A DNA stretch of 64,000 nt from Ichthyophis bannanicus (lineage: Eukaryota; Chordata; Amphibia; Gymnophiona; Ichthyophiidae): positions 519,738,686-519,802,685 of the forward strand of contig CM066037.1 in assembly GCA_033557465.1 (NCBI GenBank), given 5' to 3'. Of the stretch, positions 21,726-32,722 are shown in pieces. Numbering within the stretch: the first letter of the stretch is position 1; each line of letters starts with the position of its first letter. The translations under genes were made by a program, and so were the position numbers. The notes under the pieces were generated by a model, which ran no database searches, was not told the origin of the DNA, and worked only from the letters and a program-made list of their open reading frames with translations.

Positions 21726-21993
21726 ATACCCCCATGGTGCAATATATTCATACTGCTTCATGTAAAACAATTTTGATAATGTTCAAATGTGGTTTTAAAA
21801 ATATACATTATGTACATAGAGGTCCCAGCTAAACATGAGTATCCACTAGTTGGTAGTTGCCTTTCACATCTGCAACCCTACATGATTGTGTTTTGGTTAT
21901 GCCACCTTCAGGGGGTTGATCTTCGATATAGACCAAATTGGGACTGCTGTGTGTAACACATCCCTAGCTGGGGGCAACAAACACAAGGATCAT

Positions 21994-22160
21994 TCCTCCA
22001 GGACCAAGCAGGAAGTCAGTCCTCACATATGGGTGTCATCGGCGCCGATGAAGCCCCAGCGGAGCACTTCCCCAGCTTTCTATGAAAGCCTTTGGGAATG
22101 CAGGAACGCATGCGCGGTTCCTTTCCCGCCTAAAGGTGCCATCTTACCTCAGTCTCTCTT
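21994..22160 (+). repeat. DIRS-5 left inverted terminal repeat
   Basis: TCCTCCAGGACCAAGCAGGA and following blocks (GTCATCGGCGCCGATGAAGC, ACGCATGCGCGGTTCC) recur in reverse complement at about 32901-33085. The terminus contains the CpG-rich short palindromes CATCGGCGCCGATG and GCATGCGC. Confidence 0.85.
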
Positions 22161-22416
22161 TTTCCGTGAAGCCCACCGGACGTGTGTCCTGTTCTCCTGG
22201 TTAAAATTAGATTTTTTTTCGGCGATTTTCGCTATTTTTTTCTCCAGTTCGCCGGTTCCCCTCCCGCTGGGTTCGGTACACAGGTATTGAGCCCGATTCT
22301 TCTTTTTTGGTTTTTGCCCTTCATGGCTGGCGTTCGCGCCCTTTTTCCATTTTTCCCTGGAAGGCCGGTCCTTTGACCTCGCGGGGACTCTTTTTTTTTT
22401 TTTTTTTTTTCCCCCG

Positions 22417-24640
22417 ATGGCTTCCAGCGGTTTTAAAAAGTGTGATCGGTGTAAGAAATTGATATCTCTCACAGACACGCACGACTGCTGCCTTCAGTGC
22501 CTCGACCACGACCCTAAGTCGTGCGGGCCATGTGGAAAGATGTCTTCCAAGGCACTCCGCAGTCGCCAGCAGCAAAAAGGATTTTCTCGGACTCAGCCTC
22601 CGGCCGGGCTCGGACCTCGTCTGAGGCCTCGACATCTCGGGATTCGGATCCCGAGCGCTGTCGAAGCTCCTCGGACAGGGGGTCCCCCGACTGGGAACGC
22701 AAGAGGAAGAAGCGGCTCGCGAGGGTGTCGTCGGAGGAGGTCCCTGGCTCCTCGAGGGCCAGGTCTAAGACCCCTGACCGTCGCCCCGGGCCCGTGGAAC
22801 ACGAAAAGCATGCAAAAGTTCCTCGCGTGGAGCCGGAGTCTGCTGGACACATAAGCCCCATAGTCCTCGGACTCTCCTCCCAGGGAGCCGACGTCGGGTC
22901 CGGCACTGCCGGGGCCCGAGTCGGTGGCTGCTCCGTCTCCTGAGCTGAGTCTCAGGATGACAGCCTTGGAGAGCAGATTGTCTGCCTTCATGGAGCAGCA
23001 GCGGGCACTGATGGCCAGCCTGTCTGGCGCATCTGCCCCGACCACTGGGACATCGACTTCGAAGTCGACCCCAGAGACCGAGCCGATACTAGAATCCATC
23101 GTGGCTCGGAGTCGACCTCGGTCACGGTCTCCCTCGACCTCGGTCACGGTCTCCCTCGACCTCGGTCACGGTCTCCCTCGACCTCGGTCACGGTCTCCCT
23201 CGACCTCGGTCACGGTCTCCCTCGACCTCGGTCACGGTCTCCCTCGACCTCGGTCACGGTCTCCCTCGACCTCGGTCACGGTCTCCCTCGACCTCGGTCA
23301 CGGTCTCCCTCGACCTCGGTCACGGTCTCCCTCGACCTCGGTCACGGTCTCCCTCGACCTCGGTCACGGTCTCCCTCGACCTCGGTCACGGTCTCCCTCG
23401 ACCTCGGTCACGGTCTCCCTCGACCTCGGTCACGGTCTCCCTCGACCTCGGTCACGGTCTCCCTCGACCTCCTGCTCGGGACCGAGGGCGTCGACGCCGG
23501 TGCCTCTGGCGTCGGGGCGGGTGCTCCAGGGCCCCATGGGGTCGGACCCTGACTCCTCGGATGAGTCAGCTTGGGAGACAGAGGACGAGGAGTCTCCTGA
23601 TACCTTCAAGACTCGTTGCGTCCCGTCGGACTCACTGCAGTCTGAGCCCCGGAGTAGGTCCCCCCGGAGGATACTCGGTTCTTGGAGTTCGTCCGGGATA
23701 TGGCCACTGCCTTGGCTATTCCGGCCAACCCCGTGGAGGAGCCTCGAGCTAAAGAGCTCGAGGCCCTACAGTATGACTCTCCTCCGAAGGAGGCCTTTAC
23801 TGTTCCAGTTCCTCCGATGCTGGAACAGCTCCTCTTCCTCGGCGCTGGTTCTCAGCAAGAGAGTTGATTCGATCTATCGACTCCGAAAGAGCCCTGGTTT
23901 TCAGAAGGCACAGCTACCACAACATTCTATGGTTGTGGAATCGGCCATGCATCGTCTGAAGAGCCAGAAGATGCACTCTGCGGTGCCCCCTGGCAGGGAG
24001 GCCCGGAACCTTGATGGCGTCGGAAGAAAGTGCTTCCAGGGCTCGATGCTTGCTTGCCGTGTCCAGTCCTACCAGCTGTACATGGGCATGTACTTGCGGG
24101 ATCTGGCCAAGGAGTTGGCCGGGTTCTCTGCTGGTCTCTCCGGGGAACCCTTGCAGAGATTTAAGTCCTTGTCCTTGGATTCGGGACTGCTCGAAGTTCA
24201 TGTCCCGTGCCGCCTACGATGGCTTCAAGGCTTCGGCCCAAGTTGCGGCAGCTGGCATCGCAGCTCAACGCCAGGCATGGCTGCAGTCATCTGACCTCGA
24301 GCCATGGGTTCAGGACAAGTTGGTCGATATCCTTTGCCGAGGTGAAAACCTTTTTGGCAAGCCCATGACTGAGAAGGCCGCTCAGCTCGAAACTGAGCAC
24401 CTCACACGGACAAGGCTGTCAAGGAAGACCTAGGCCCCTTCTCATAAAAAGAAGGGCTCGGGTAAAAAAGCCCTTTTACCTGAGGAAGGGCACTGCCTAC
24501 AAATAGTACCCGTAATATCAGGCTGCCCAAGCTGCCCCCCAGGGTCAGCATGCCAAGGGCCAGGGTAATGGGCCCCGTAGGCAGAGGGACCCCAAGCCTC
24601 AGGCCCCTGCTACCACTCAGCAGGGTGGGGGTTTTTGACT
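22417..24640 (+). pseudogene. DIRS-5 gag, frameshifted, with minisatellite
   Basis: Starts at ATG 22417 (MASSGFKKCDRCKKLISLTD) after a run of about 20 T. The N-terminal Cys/His module reads C-x2-C-x9-H-x2-C-x2-C-x2-H-x4-C-x2-C, two residues shorter before the second His than in DIRS-7 and -9. The frame then changes near 22590, again before 22924 and at several later points (for example near 23680 and 24180). Landmarks are MTALESRLSAFMEQQRALMA (22957-23016), the minisatellite (23112-23471), FQKAQLPQHSMVVESAMHRL (about 23900-23960), and the C-terminal LTRTRLSRKT and QQGGGF-stop end near 24637. Gag is presumed to package element RNA. Confidence 0.8.
23112..23471 (+). repeat. 22-bp minisatellite, about 16.4 copies, inside gag
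   Basis: The unit TCGACCTCGGTCACGGTCTC plus CC repeats almost without change. DIRS-9 has only one equivalent unit at the same place, so the array arose by expansion in this copy. Because 22 is not divisible by 3, successive units are read in all three frames and the translation repeats every 22 residues (PRPRSRSPSTSVTV then SLDLGHGL); no frame contains a stop. Confidence 0.95.
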
Positions 24641-25965
24641 CCTTGAGCGTAGCCTCTCCTCCACTGCTCTCCCAACCCTGCACAGGAGGTCGCCTCGCCC
24701 TCTTTGCCCACCAGTTGGCCCCTTATCACCGGGGACAGTTGGGTGCTGGAGATAGTCCACAAGGGCTATGTCCTCCATTTTCACCAACTGCCTCCACCAT
24801 ATTTTCCAGGGGAGCCTCCAAGGCCTCCCCTGCACACAGACCACCACCTACAAGAGCTTCATGGTCTGTTGGTGGACAGGGCGGTGTAAGTGGGGAGGCA
24901 CAGGCTCCAAGGTCACGGTTTCTACTCCAGGTATTTCCTGGTGCCCAAAAGAACCGGTGGCCTTCAACCCATTCTGGACCTCAGGAACCTCAAGTTCCTA
25001 GTGAAGGAGAAGTTCAAGATGCTTACTCTTGAGACACTTCTGCCCTACCTCCAGCAGGGAGATTGGCTATGCTCTTTAGATCTAAGGGATGCGTACACTC
25101 ACATCCTCATTCATCCAGACCACAGAAAGTACCTCAGGTTCATTGTGGGAGGAAACCATTATCAGTACAGAGTGCTGCCTTTCGGCCTCACCTCCGTCCC
25201 CAGAGTCTTCACAAAGTGCCTAGCAGTGGTGGTGGCCTACCTGAGAAACCAGGGCATCTTTGTCTTCCCCTATCTAGACGACTGGCTCATCAGGGGTCAG
25301 ACGTGCCAGGAGGCCAAACAAGCCACCCTCAGCACTATTGCTCTTCTCCAAAGACTGGGGTTTGTCATAAACTTCGCAAAGTCCACTTTGCTCCCCTCCC
25401 AGAACTTGGAGTTCATAGGAGCAAGGCTGGACTCTCTGCTGGCAAAGGCTTTCTTGCCAGCAGACAGGGCCCAAAGGTTGATGGCCTTGGCAAATCAGTT
25501 TCTCAGCAGGTCCCTAGTCTCCGCCAGACTCTGCCTGAGGCTTCTAGGCCACATGGCTTCGACAGTACATGTGACCCCCAATGCCAGGCTCCATATGAGG
25601 CCTGCACAGTGGTGCCTTCATGCTCAGTGGTCACAGGCAGCCTCAGACAGGATAAGGGTGTCCAGACCTTTTCTGCACTCCCTCAACTGGTGGCTGCACC
25701 CACCCAATCTACTGAAGGGGGTGCCTTTTCAGATTCCAGGGTACACAGTAGTGATGACCACAGACGTCTCCCTGCAGGGCTGGGGAGCTCATTGTCTGGG
25801 CAAGTGCACCCAGGGCCTCTAGTCTCCCTGGGAAGCTGCACAGCAGATCAATCTCCTCAAACTGAGAACTATTCGATTAGCTCTCAAAGCTTTCACTCCT
25901 ACCCTGGCTCACCAGTCTGTCCTGATTCAGACAACCAAGTTGCCATGTTTTATGTGAACAAATAG
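24640..25965 (+). pseudogene. DIRS-5 RT-RNase H, 5' part, interrupted
   Basis: Reverse transcriptase with RNase H, used to copy the element's RNA. From 24890 one frame is open for about 310 codons: FYSRYFLVPKRTGG, motif A LDLRDAYTHILIHPDH, YRVLPFGLTSVPRVFTKCLA, motif C FPYLDDWLI (25266-25292), the connection region LLGHMASTVHVTPNARLHMR, and the first RNase H acidic motif TTDVSLQGWGAH. It ends at TAG 25820-25822 where DIRS-9 has a Trp codon (TGG). RNase H then continues in the same region with QTTKLPCFM-like and MFYVNK readings, a second TAG at 25964, and the LINE insertion shortly after. The RT core itself looks intact; the gene is not. Confidence 0.88.
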
Positions 25966-26050
25966 GGCGGAACTGGGTCCAGGATCCTTTGTCGGGAGGC
26001 TCAGGATCTTTGTTCTTTTGCCCTCTTGCTGCCTACTTTGTTCTTTTGCC

Positions 26051-26345
26051 CTCTTGCTGCCTACTCCATCTCCTGCCCGGCCGCAGCTCTCCCAGGAGGG
26101 ATCGAGCACGCGGCGAAGAGAAAGACGCCCTCCGGTCTTCCTTTGCCCAATCCGGGCGGCCCAGCTGCTTTAAAAAGGAGCGCCATCGGGCGCAGGCTCC
26201 TCTTGCTGCCTACTCCATCTCCTGCCCGGCCGCAGCTCTCCCAGGAGGGATCGAGCACGCGGCGAAGAGAAAGACGCCCTCCGGTCTTCCCTTGCCCAAT
26301 CCGGGCGGCCCAGCTGCTTTAAAAAGGAGCGCCATCGGGCGCACC
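26051..26345 (+). repeat. 149-bp GC-rich tandem monomers (2 copies) at LINE 5' end
   Basis: CTCTTGCTGCCTACTCCATC at 26051 recurs at 26200, and the intervening CCCGGCCGCAGCTCTCCCAG, GATCGAGCACGCGGCGAAGA and GCTTTAAAAAGGAGCGCCAT blocks are repeated nearly exactly. Each monomer has a TTTAAAAA box, so these may be promoter monomers. They are followed at about 26345-26390 by three copies of a 15-bp CGCGCCTGGCGGGCC repeat. Confidence 0.85.
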
Positions 26346-26895
26346 CGCGCCTGGCGGGCCCGCGCCTGGCGGGCCCGCGCCTGAGGGCCTCGCAAGAGGG
26401 CCCTTTGGCGTGGCCCTTAGGCGGGGACCTCCAAGGAAGCAACAGCCTATTGAATGGTCCTCTTTATTGTGAACCCCTGCACCCCCGCTTTATTTACCGC
26501 TGCCCTCCCGCATCCTGGCTCAGCAACAGCTCAGCAACAGCTCTCCCGGCCGGGATCGAGCTGCCGGGGATACAGGGCCTGCCTCCAGCTGAAGTTGCCC
26601 AATCGGGGCAATCAGCAATCTGCAAGTTAAAGAAAGCGCCTGCAGCTGGCCCAGATACCGCAACGGACACGTCATACAGAACCAACGCAAGACTTCCCGG
26701 CAATTTGAACTCGCTTATGGACTGCTCACGCTGCCTTCCGCAAGTATAACCTCATTAATAGAGCCACTGCATATCAGGTCCATGTTATTTAGCTACCATA
26801 CTGTTGTCAGCAAACGGTAATAGTTAGTCACCACTGTGCCATTGGTAGTATCCAAAGCACTGTTGTAAGTAATACTCCCTTGCAAATCAACCGCT

Positions 26896-27440
26896 TTACT
26901 GTTGTCAGTAGCCAGTCTCTATACTGTTGTCAGTAGCCAGTAATATTCCATTGCCAGTAACATTCCATTGCAAATCAGCCACTATACTGTTGTCAGTAGC
27001 CAGTCTCTATACTGTGGTCAGTAGCCAGTAATATTCCATTGCCAGTAACATTCCATTGCAAATCAGCCACTATACTGTTGTCAGTAGCCAGTCTCTATAC
27101 TGTGGTCAGTAGCCAGTAATATTCCATTGCCAGTAACATTCCATTGCAAATCAGCCACTATACTGTTGTCAGTAGCCAGTCTCTATACTGTGGTCAGTAG
27201 CCAGTAATATTCCATTGCCAGTAACATTCCATTGCAAATCAGCCACTATACTGTTGTCAGTAGCCAGTCTCTATACTGTGGTCAGTAGCCAGTAATATTC
27301 CATTGCCAGTTACATCCCATTGCAAATCAAACTCTATACTGTTGTCAGTAGCCAGTCTCTATACTGTGGTCAGTAGCCAGTAATATTCCATTGCCAGTTA
27401 CATCCCATTGCAAATCAAACTCTATACTGTTGTCAGTAGC
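26896..27440 (+). repeat. 88-bp tandem array, about 6 copies, in LINE 5' region
   Basis: The start of the unit (ATACTGTTGTCAGTAGCCAG) falls at 26984, 27072, 27160, 27248, 27336 and 27424, exactly 88 bp apart, with a diverged first copy from 26896. Each unit contains internal near-duplications (ATACTGTKGTCAGTAGCCAG twice, ATTCCATTGC twice). The last two units share TTACATCCCATTGC and AATCAAACTCT variants, indicating local duplication of units. Confidence 0.95.
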
Positions 27441-27720
27441 CTTATTAACTCCAGTCACCATCGTAGTGCTAACAATAACCTACTATTGTCAACAATCTAC
27501 TGTACTGTTATCAGTAGTCTCACCAGTTCCAGTCATCAAGTTATTGTACTAGTTAGCTAACTAACCATTGCCTGCGATCATAGTGTCTGCTGTCACACAG
27601 TATACTACACTAAGTACCAAGAGTTTGTCAATAACTACACTAAGTACCAAGAGTTTGTCAATAACTTCCTGTTAGTCTAACCAGATTGACCCGCTCCCAT
27701 TCACATAGTGCTCTGACAAG

Positions 27721-30700
27721 ATGGGTTCCCTCATTACCACCATAATAGGATGCTATTTCGTCCTTTCAGGCTGGTTCTCCAACTCTCTAGCCTCAACCAC
27801 AGCACCCAACCAGATTCTAATATTACTGAGCCATGGGAGAAGGTGGTCTAGTGCTTCCCATAACAACATAACTTGGGACTCTCGCTCACACCACCCCCAT
27901 CTGTTACACATTGCTCTTCAACACAATATGAAATCTAAACAAATTCAAAACTCCTACCCTCACAGCCTAAAATGTGCCCTCATCAATGCCCGTTCTATCC
28001 GGAAGAAGTGGCCAGCCGTCACTGACCTAATTGCCAGCCACGGCCTTGATATACTCATGGTCACTGAGACGTGGTTATCTGCTGAAGACAACGTAATACT
28101 CAACCAGCTCCTCCCTCAGAATTTCACCATACATTCAAGTCATAGGCAAGAAAAAAGAGGAGGTGGCGTGCTCATCCTCACCAGGACAGACCTCCAGTTT
28201 CGAACAGTGCACACCACCAATACAAACTACCTTGAGACCGTCACCATCTCCAACAAACGCTGCATAATCAACCTGCTTTACAGAGCACCTTCAGCTTCCC
28301 CAGATGATCTCGCGGCTATCATTGATCTGGCATCCAACACTCATAACCCAGGCCTCCCAAATTGTATCCTAGGCGACTTCAACCAGCCTACATTGCAAGA
28401 TCATCAAGCAACAGCCTTCTTGGACGCCCTGGAAAATCTTGGCTTCAAGCAACTAGTTAATGATTCTACCCATATTAAGGGAAATATCTTGGACCTTGTA
28501 TTCGCCCCGCAAACCTCTCTTAACCCAGCCCAGGATCCCATAACCTCCATAACTTCTGTTCCTTGGTCAGATCACAAACTGATCATCATTCAGATTCCCT
28601 CTTACAAAGCCTACACAAAAACCAACAAAATCCAAAGCAACACCGCAAGACCGCCCTCTCGATCTTTCAAGCCTTTCAACAGAGATCTTATCCTTGCTGA
28701 AACGCAGCAACTCATCTCTGAATCCACCCAGAACCTTGACAACCTAATTTCTCAATGGAACAATTGCCTCAGCTCAATTGCCCTACGTACAACATCCAAC
28801 AAGCCTTCAGGTAAAAGAGTAAGTGCCCCATGGTACTCAGCTGATCTTAAAGCATCACTTAGCCACTTACGGAAGCTGGAGAAACGCTGGCGCCGATCTC
28901 ACTCTTTAAATGACCTGTCAGCATACAACTGTCGTCTGGCTGCACATCGCAACACAATCACCAACACGATGAAGCAGTACTACTCTGACACCTTAATGAG
29001 ATCACTTAATAAACCACATGACCTCTTCGACCTGGTCAAGACTTTATCCAAGGAACCATCCTCTGGACCTCCATTTGAGCTACACCCACAAGATTTTGCA
29101 ACCTATTTACAATCCAAGATATGTCAGACCAACAAAACCTCTACTATAGCCTCTACCACAGAGCAAAACTGCCAAACAATCCTAACCATGTTTTCTACCC
29201 CCTCCAAGAGAGGAATTGAAGACACTATTGCAGCCCTTAACACCAGTACTGCTCAGACCGATCCATGCCCAGCCTTCTGGATCAAGGAGCTTCGCAGTCA
29301 CTTCAGCTCAGTACTGGCCAAAATAATGAATCTCTCCTTCTCAACTGGCTCCTTCCCTTCAGCCCTTAAGCACACCTCTATCAGACCTCTGCTAAAAAAC
29401 TGCAAGCTTGACTCCCAACAGGTGGAATCCTATAGACCCATATCTAGTATTCCACTACTCGCGAAGATCATCGAAAATGAGGCCCAAAAGCAACTGCAGG
29501 ATCACATTGACTCCGCTGCACCATTAGACCCCTGCCAACATGGTTTTAGGGAATTCCATGGAGTGGAAACCCTCCTTACCACCCTTTTCTGCAAAATAAT
29601 CACTGGCATTGACGACATTCGTCAAGGATTTGCACTCATCTTTCTGGACATCGCTGCAGCTTTTGACTCAGTAAATCATGAGCTTCTACTAGGACGTCTG
29701 ATTGACAAAGGCATTAATGGAAAAGCGCTTGAATGGTGCAGATCCTACCTGTCCGAAAGATGGCAGCATGTTCGTTCTGGAGGGATAAAGTCTGAACCTT
29801 TCCACCAAAGCCAAGGAGTCCCTCAAGGATCCTCCCTTTCTGCGCTCCTTTTCAATATTTACATGCAGCCAATTTGTAATATCATCCGGTCTTTCAAGGT
29901 TGACTGCATGTTATATGCAGACGATGTCCTGCTTTACATTCCCTTCTCTACCGAGCATCTGGACCTCTCCCCATTGACGAGTTGCTTCAATGCAATATCT
30001 GACTGGCTCCTGTCTCAAAACCTCAGAATACAACATAAGAAAACTGAAGTACTCTTCATAACAAGGAATCCCAATTTTACCCCCCCACAATATCTTAAAG
30101 TAAAAGAAGCGGAGTTGCAATCTAAATCCTCAATACGATATTTGGGAGTCACACTAGATCAACGCCTAGACATGAAAGCCCACGTAGGAAACAGTCAGAT
30201 CAGTGTACTACAAGATCCGCTCACTTAGACACCTACGTTCCATGCTTGATCCAACCGATTTCCGGACAATCTTCCAGGCGTTGGTTATACCCCATTTCGA
30301 CTATGCCAATGTCATATTACAAGGTCTTCCCCAATCTACATTAAACCCGCTTCAGCTAGCCATGAACGCGGCAGCAAGAGTCATCCATGGAGCCTCCAGG
30401 TACGACCACGTTACGCCCCTGCTGATACAGTTGCATTGGCTTCCTATTCAAGCTAGAATAGTTTTCAAGACCTTGACAATTACTTTTAAAGCTGTCAATA
30501 ATCTCACATCGGCATCCTTATCCTCACTCATCCATAGCACATCTCCAGATAGAGCAAGGAGATCCATGGCTATAAACTCCCTCAAAATCCCGAAGGAACT
30601 TACTACTTGCACTAAATCGACAGCCAACAGAGCCTTCAGTCTCAGTGCCCCAATATGCTGGAATGCACTACCCCCTGATATCTGGGCTATTAGGAGCCTG

Positions 30701-30772
30701 ACACAGTTTAGGAAAGCCCTCAAATGCCACCTCTTCAACAAATACCTTTTAGAACCCAATGGAATCACCTAG
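27721..30772 (+). pseudogene. LINE ORF2: endonuclease-reverse transcriptase, one frameshift
   Basis: Encodes the enzyme for target-primed reverse transcription. ATG 27721. Apurinic-type endonuclease from about residue 85: INARSIRKK, VTETWLS, GDFNQPTLQ and WSDHKLIII. RT: YRPISSIPLLAKIIENEAQK, motif A FLDIAAAFDSVNHELLL, motif B GVPQGSSLSALLFNIYM, motif C YADDVLLY (about 29917-29940). The frame is open for 835 codons to TAG 30226. A one-base gain (or two-base loss) near 30188-30200 moves the C-terminal domain to the next frame, which runs from about 30200 to TAG 30770: RTIFQALVIPHFDYANVIL, LIQLHWLPIQARIVFKTL and FRKALKCHLFNKYLL, the L2-type tail. All visible catalytic residues are kept; no separate ORF1 was recognised. 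Confidence 0.9.
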
Positions 30773-31057
30773 AGCCCAATAACACCCACTGATACCAGTC
30801 CCAGATAAATCTAGGGTATATCAACAACTCACCAAGTGTGATATTCATTGCTATAGTGGACTGGTTTTTCTATGTATCTTCTGTGTATATGATTCCATGT
30901 AGTATGTTTTGTAAATAGTTACCCCGGTTATCCAAGTTATTTATACCCTGTTACCTGTAAACTCATACGTGTTAAATGTACTGAGCATTTTGTTCCATGT
31001 AAACCGCGCTGATGATGAATAGTGCGGTATATAAGAGACTGTAAATAAAGCACAACA

Positions 31058-31345
31058 TGCTCCTCAAGGCTGTGTACCTTCCAGGCCAGGACAACTACCT
31101 GGCAGACAGATTAAGCAGAATACTTCAGCCCCACGAGTGGCAGCTGCATCCCTCACTAGTTCAGAAGATCTTCCTGAAATGGGGTCGGGTCTCCCTTTGA
31201 TAGATCTCTTTGCCAGCTCAATGAACAAGCAACTGCCAAAGTTCTGCTCCAGGCAACCGCATCCTCTGCGGATAGCAGCGGATGCTTTTCTGATATCCTG
31301 GTCTCAGGGCCTCTATGCGTTTCCTCCCACGCCCTTGGTAGCCCG
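31058..31345 (+). pseudogene. DIRS-5 RNase H end and MT-like domain, 3' of LINE
   Basis: Resumes DIRS-5 after the LINE with LLKAVYLPGQDNYLADRLSR (end of RNase H), followed across a frame change near 31190 by LIDLFASSMNKQLPKFCSRQ and a YAFPP motif at about 31315. In DIRS elements this position holds a Dam-like DNA methyltransferase domain; D-L-F-A and A-F-P-P could be its residual cofactor and catalytic motifs (inference). Near 31345 an indel relative to DIRS-9 joins this frame to the YR frame. Confidence 0.75.
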
Positions 31346-32594
31346 AACTCTCCAAGATTCTTCAGGACAAGGCCTCGGTCCTGCTGGTGGCTCCCAGGTG
31401 GCCGAGACAGCCTTGGTTTCCTCTTCTGCTTCAACTGGTGGTGGATCCTCCACTACCTCTGGGGTTGCAACCCGGCCTTCTCTCACAGGAGCAGGGTTCC
31501 CTTCTGCACCCCAATCTCAAAGCTCTCAATTTGATGGCCTGGAGGCTGCAAGGGTAGTTTTGGCTCCCTGGCGCCTGCCTCAGGATGTTGAGGAGGTTGT
31601 CCTAGCCTCTAGGAAACAGTCCACTAGGAAAACCTATGCTCTCAAATGGAAAAGGTTTTCTGTGTGGTGTCAGCTACGTACAGAAGATCCTTTCTCTTGT
31701 ACTGTGCCAGTAGTCCTTCAGTACTTACTGCACTTGTCAAATCAAGGTCTTAAATCCAATTCTGTTCGGGTCCACCTCTCAGCTCTAGCAGCTCACCACT
31801 CTTTGGTGGAGGGACATTCTCTGTCTGGTCTCCCCTTGGTGTTCCGCTTTCTTAGGGGCTTGCTTTTGCTCAAGCCTCCCATCCGTCGTCCTGCCCCTGA
31901 GTGGGAGCTGAATATGGTCTTGCAGCAACTGTCTCGCCCAGCTTTTGAGCCGATGGCTACTCGTCCACTATGCTTCCTCTCCTGGACGACACTCTTCCTG
32001 ATAGCCCTTACCTCGGCTAGGCGAGTAAGTGAGCTTCAGGCAATGGTCTGTGTTAGGCCTTACACCAGGATTTATAGGAACAGGGTAGTCCTTGGGACTC
32101 ATCCAAAGTTCTTCCCTAAGGTTGTCTCCTCTTTCCACCTCAACCAGGAGGTGGTTCTTCCAACATTCTTCCCTAGGCCTCATGCAAGCCAGGCTGAAGC
32201 AGTCCAGCATACCCTAGACTGTAGGAGGGCCTTATCCTTCTACCTTGACCGTACACAGGGGCATAGAAGGGCTACCCAGCTCTTCGTTTCCTTTGACCCC
32301 AATAAGTTGGGGTTGCCTGTGTCCAAGCATACCTTGTCCATCTGGGTAGCTGACTGTATCACCTGGGCTTATAAGGTGGCTGACCTTCCTTTGCAGGGTC
32401 GGGTTACGGCCCACCGAGTCAGGGCAATGGCTGCCTCAGTGGCTCATCGCCACTCTGTGCCCTTGGTAGACATCTGCAGGGCTGCAACTTGGTCTTCAAG
32501 CCAGACTTTTGCAGCCCATTACTGCCTGGAGAGGGAGTCCCATAGGGACAGTGCTTTTGGTCAAGCAGTACTTCGGAATCTCTTTGAGGTTTAG
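31345..32594 (+). CDS. DIRS-5 tyrosine recombinase, apparently intact
   Basis: About 415 codons of YR in one open frame ending at TAG 32592-32594. Domain order: a Ser/Thr/Gly-rich leader; SAM-like core-binding region with VVLASRKQSTRKTYALKWKR and NQGLKSNSVRVHLSALAAHH; catalytic domain with the first Arg in TSARRVSELQAM, the H-R-V-R motif in VTAHRVRAMAASVAH, ATWSS, and the nucleophile Tyr in TFAAHYCLERES. The complete set of expected active-site residues is present, making this the best recombinase in the window. The open frame actually extends upstream to 31137, but its first part is the MT frame fused by an indel, so the true start is uncertain. It lies 1.3 kb beyond a LINE that has cut the element's pol gene. 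Confidence 0.85.
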
Positions 32595-32722
32595 GCAACT
32601 CCTGCCCTCTGTTGGGCTACCGGTGGAGGTTGTGTCCTTAAAGCCTTTCTTTGCTGCTGGGACTAGAGGGAGTTCTCTTGTTCAGCCTGGGTTCCTCGGT
32701 AGCCCAGAGCATGGGAGTCACC

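Larger units (their letters stand above)
26020..31050 (+). mobile_element. Full-length L2-clade LINE nested in DIRS-5
   Basis: About 5 kb non-LTR retrotransposon in the same orientation as DIRS-5 and NAP1L1. The 5' region (about 26020-27720) has GC-rich tandem monomers followed by an 88-bp tandem array, then an ORF with endonuclease and reverse transcriptase, then a 3' UTR ending GCGGTATATAAGAGACTGTA and AATAAAG rather than in a long poly(A). Flanks match DIRS-9 on both sides with only a few host bases lost. The exact 5' junction is blurred by a 30-bp direct duplication (TTGTTCTTTTGCCCTCTTGC..., 26008-26065). L2 clade is inferred from the C-terminal segment and tail style. Confidence 0.9.

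Noticed and set aside
24890..25965. Long alternative-frame ORF (25063-25965) over DIRS-5 RT
   Set aside because: Its product is low-complexity Ser/Pro/His sequence without motifs; the other frame encodes the RT with YLDD.
26051..26400. GC-rich stretch as a host CpG-island promoter
   Set aside because: It lies inside DIRS-5, consists of tandem monomers, and is directly upstream of the LINE ORF, so it belongs to the LINE.
26896..27440. Regular 88-bp repeats resembling a CRISPR array
   Set aside because: Units are contiguous, with no unique spacers, in a vertebrate LINE 5' region; it is a tandem array.
31137..32594. 485-codon ORF taken as one natural YR protein from 31137
   Set aside because: Its first part is the MT-like frame joined to the YR frame by an indel near 31345; comparison with DIRS-9 shows two genes.
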